Positions 63,553 through 64,000 of a DNA stretch of 64,000 nt are shown piece by piece. Both the position numbers and the translations under genes were made by a program. The notes below the pieces were generated by a model, which saw only the letters and a program-made list of their open reading frames with translations, made no database searches and was not told where the DNA came from. The stretch lies in NCBI RefSeq assembly GCF_900110115.1, contig NZ_FOCM01000001.1:620001-684000 (forward strand). Direction: 5' to 3'. The DNA is from Palleronia pelagia (GTDB lineage Bacteria; Pseudomonadota; Alphaproteobacteria; Rhodobacterales; Rhodobacteraceae). Within the stretch, counting starts at the first letter, position 1; the number at the start of each line of letters is the position of its first letter.

Positions 63553-64000
63553 ATGACCGTTTCGACCGCCAAAGCCCGCAAGATCGCCACCGACCGCCAG
63601 ATCGCCGAAGGCCGCGGTCGCATGATCGGTATCTCGGCCGAGACCTTGGTCGCCACCATGGCGGGCGAAAAGCCGGCCGGCAGCCTGGCCGTCGGCGACA
63701 AGGTCTTCACCCGCGACAACGGCGCCCAGCCGATCCGCCGGATCGAGCGCATCGAAGCCGCCACCGCCGAGAAATCGACCGTTCGCATCGCCAAGGGCGC
63801 ACTGGGCCACGGCCTGCCGATGCAGGACATGGTCGTCGCTGCCGATTACCGCCTTCTGATCTGCTCGGAGCGGGCCAACCTGCTGCTGGACGACACCGAG
63901 GTTCTGGTCGCCGCCGCCGACATGGTGGGCCAGCCCGGCTTCGACTGGGCCGAGGCGCCCGCGGCCGGCTTCGTCGCCATCTTCACCGATTTCCACGAAG
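63553..64000 (+). CDS. degenerate Hint-like protein, 3' truncated by window end
   Basis: 149 codons are visible and the frame runs off the window. The start follows GAAGGAAG. After a basic 25-residue N-terminus, the sequence aligns with the Hint domains upstream: GISAETLVAT opposite CFTPGTLIAT, GDKVFTRDNG opposite GDRVITRDNG, LGHGLPMQDM opposite LGNGLPERDM, and TEVLVAAADM opposite REVLVAAKHL. The nucleophile cysteine is replaced by G26, and SPNHR by AADYR with Y99, so both catalytic positions are lost. It therefore should not self-cleave. It may be a binding or structural version of the fold. Confidence 0.75.
   Translation, partial: MTVSTAKARKIATDRQIAEGRGRMIGISAETLVATMAGEKPAGSLAVGDKVFTRDNGAQPIRRIERIEAATAEKSTVRIAKGALGHGLPMQDMVVAADYRLLICSERANLLLDDTEVLVAAADMVGQPGFDWAEAPAAGFVAIFTDFHE

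Overview
The window is a 64-kb piece of a high-GC chromosome from an alphaproteobacterium, most probably a Rhodobacteraceae (Roseobacter-type) species. The basis is the gene order guaB-rsmB-cckA-recA-alaS, the CckA hybrid kinase, an aglEFGAK alpha-glucoside operon, a monomeric isocitrate dehydrogenase, an IscR-led suf operon, a GAAC-N7-GAAC SOS box, and several RTX/Hint-domain proteins. No prophage, insertion sequence, CRISPR array or rRNA is visible. One tRNA (Arg, anticodon CCG) is present.

Layout. (1) 1-7.6 kb: glycogen/alpha-glucan operon glgX (5' truncated)-malQ-pgm-uncharacterised GH13 enzyme, tightly packed. (2) 7.7-10.4 kb: membrane-anchored FMN glutamate-synthase-like protein and, on the other strand, glucokinase. 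(3) 10.7-17.2 kb: aglEFGAK, an ABC importer for alpha-glucosides with its own alpha-glucosidase; glucose released by AglA can be phosphorylated by the neighbouring Glk and enter the glycogen pool through Pgm. (4) 17.3-22.4 kb: FemAB/GNAT-like protein, a three-gene TRAP transporter, and a divergent HpcH/HpaI aldolase. (5) 22.4-32 kb: housekeeping genes guaB, rsmB-like, cckA, recA, alaS and a DUF1330 gene. (6) 32-40 kb: minus-strand typA, mscS, yitT-like and icd; plus-strand pmp3-like, wrbA and an SMR transporter; minus-strand alpha/beta hydrolase. (7) 40.2-49.6 kb: iscR and the suf Fe-S assembly operon with two cysteine desulfurases, interrupted between sufB and sufC by three genes with no evident Fe-S role. 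(8) 49.6-53.8 kb: animal-type haem peroxidase, tRNA-Arg, and modABC molybdate importer.

(9) 54.4-64 kb is the accessory and most unusual part: four consecutive plus-strand genes for Hint (Hedgehog/intein) domain proteins. The first is a 2093-residue acidic RTX protein with a duplicated ~190-residue module, four cadherin/Ig-like repeats, a long RTX block and a C-terminal Hint domain. The second has a short RTX block plus the Hint domain, the third only a short linker plus the Hint domain, and the fourth (cut by the window end) is a Hint-like protein that has lost both the cysteine and the histidine expected for self-processing. In the first three, the segment from the Hint cysteine to the C-terminus is exactly 193 residues and the Cys-to-His distance exactly 79. 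Long AT-richer intergenic regions with direct repeats and palindromes precede the first and fourth genes. No type I secretion genes are in the window.

All calls come from reading the sequence and recalled family knowledge; no database search was possible. Residue numbers are counted from the starts given here.
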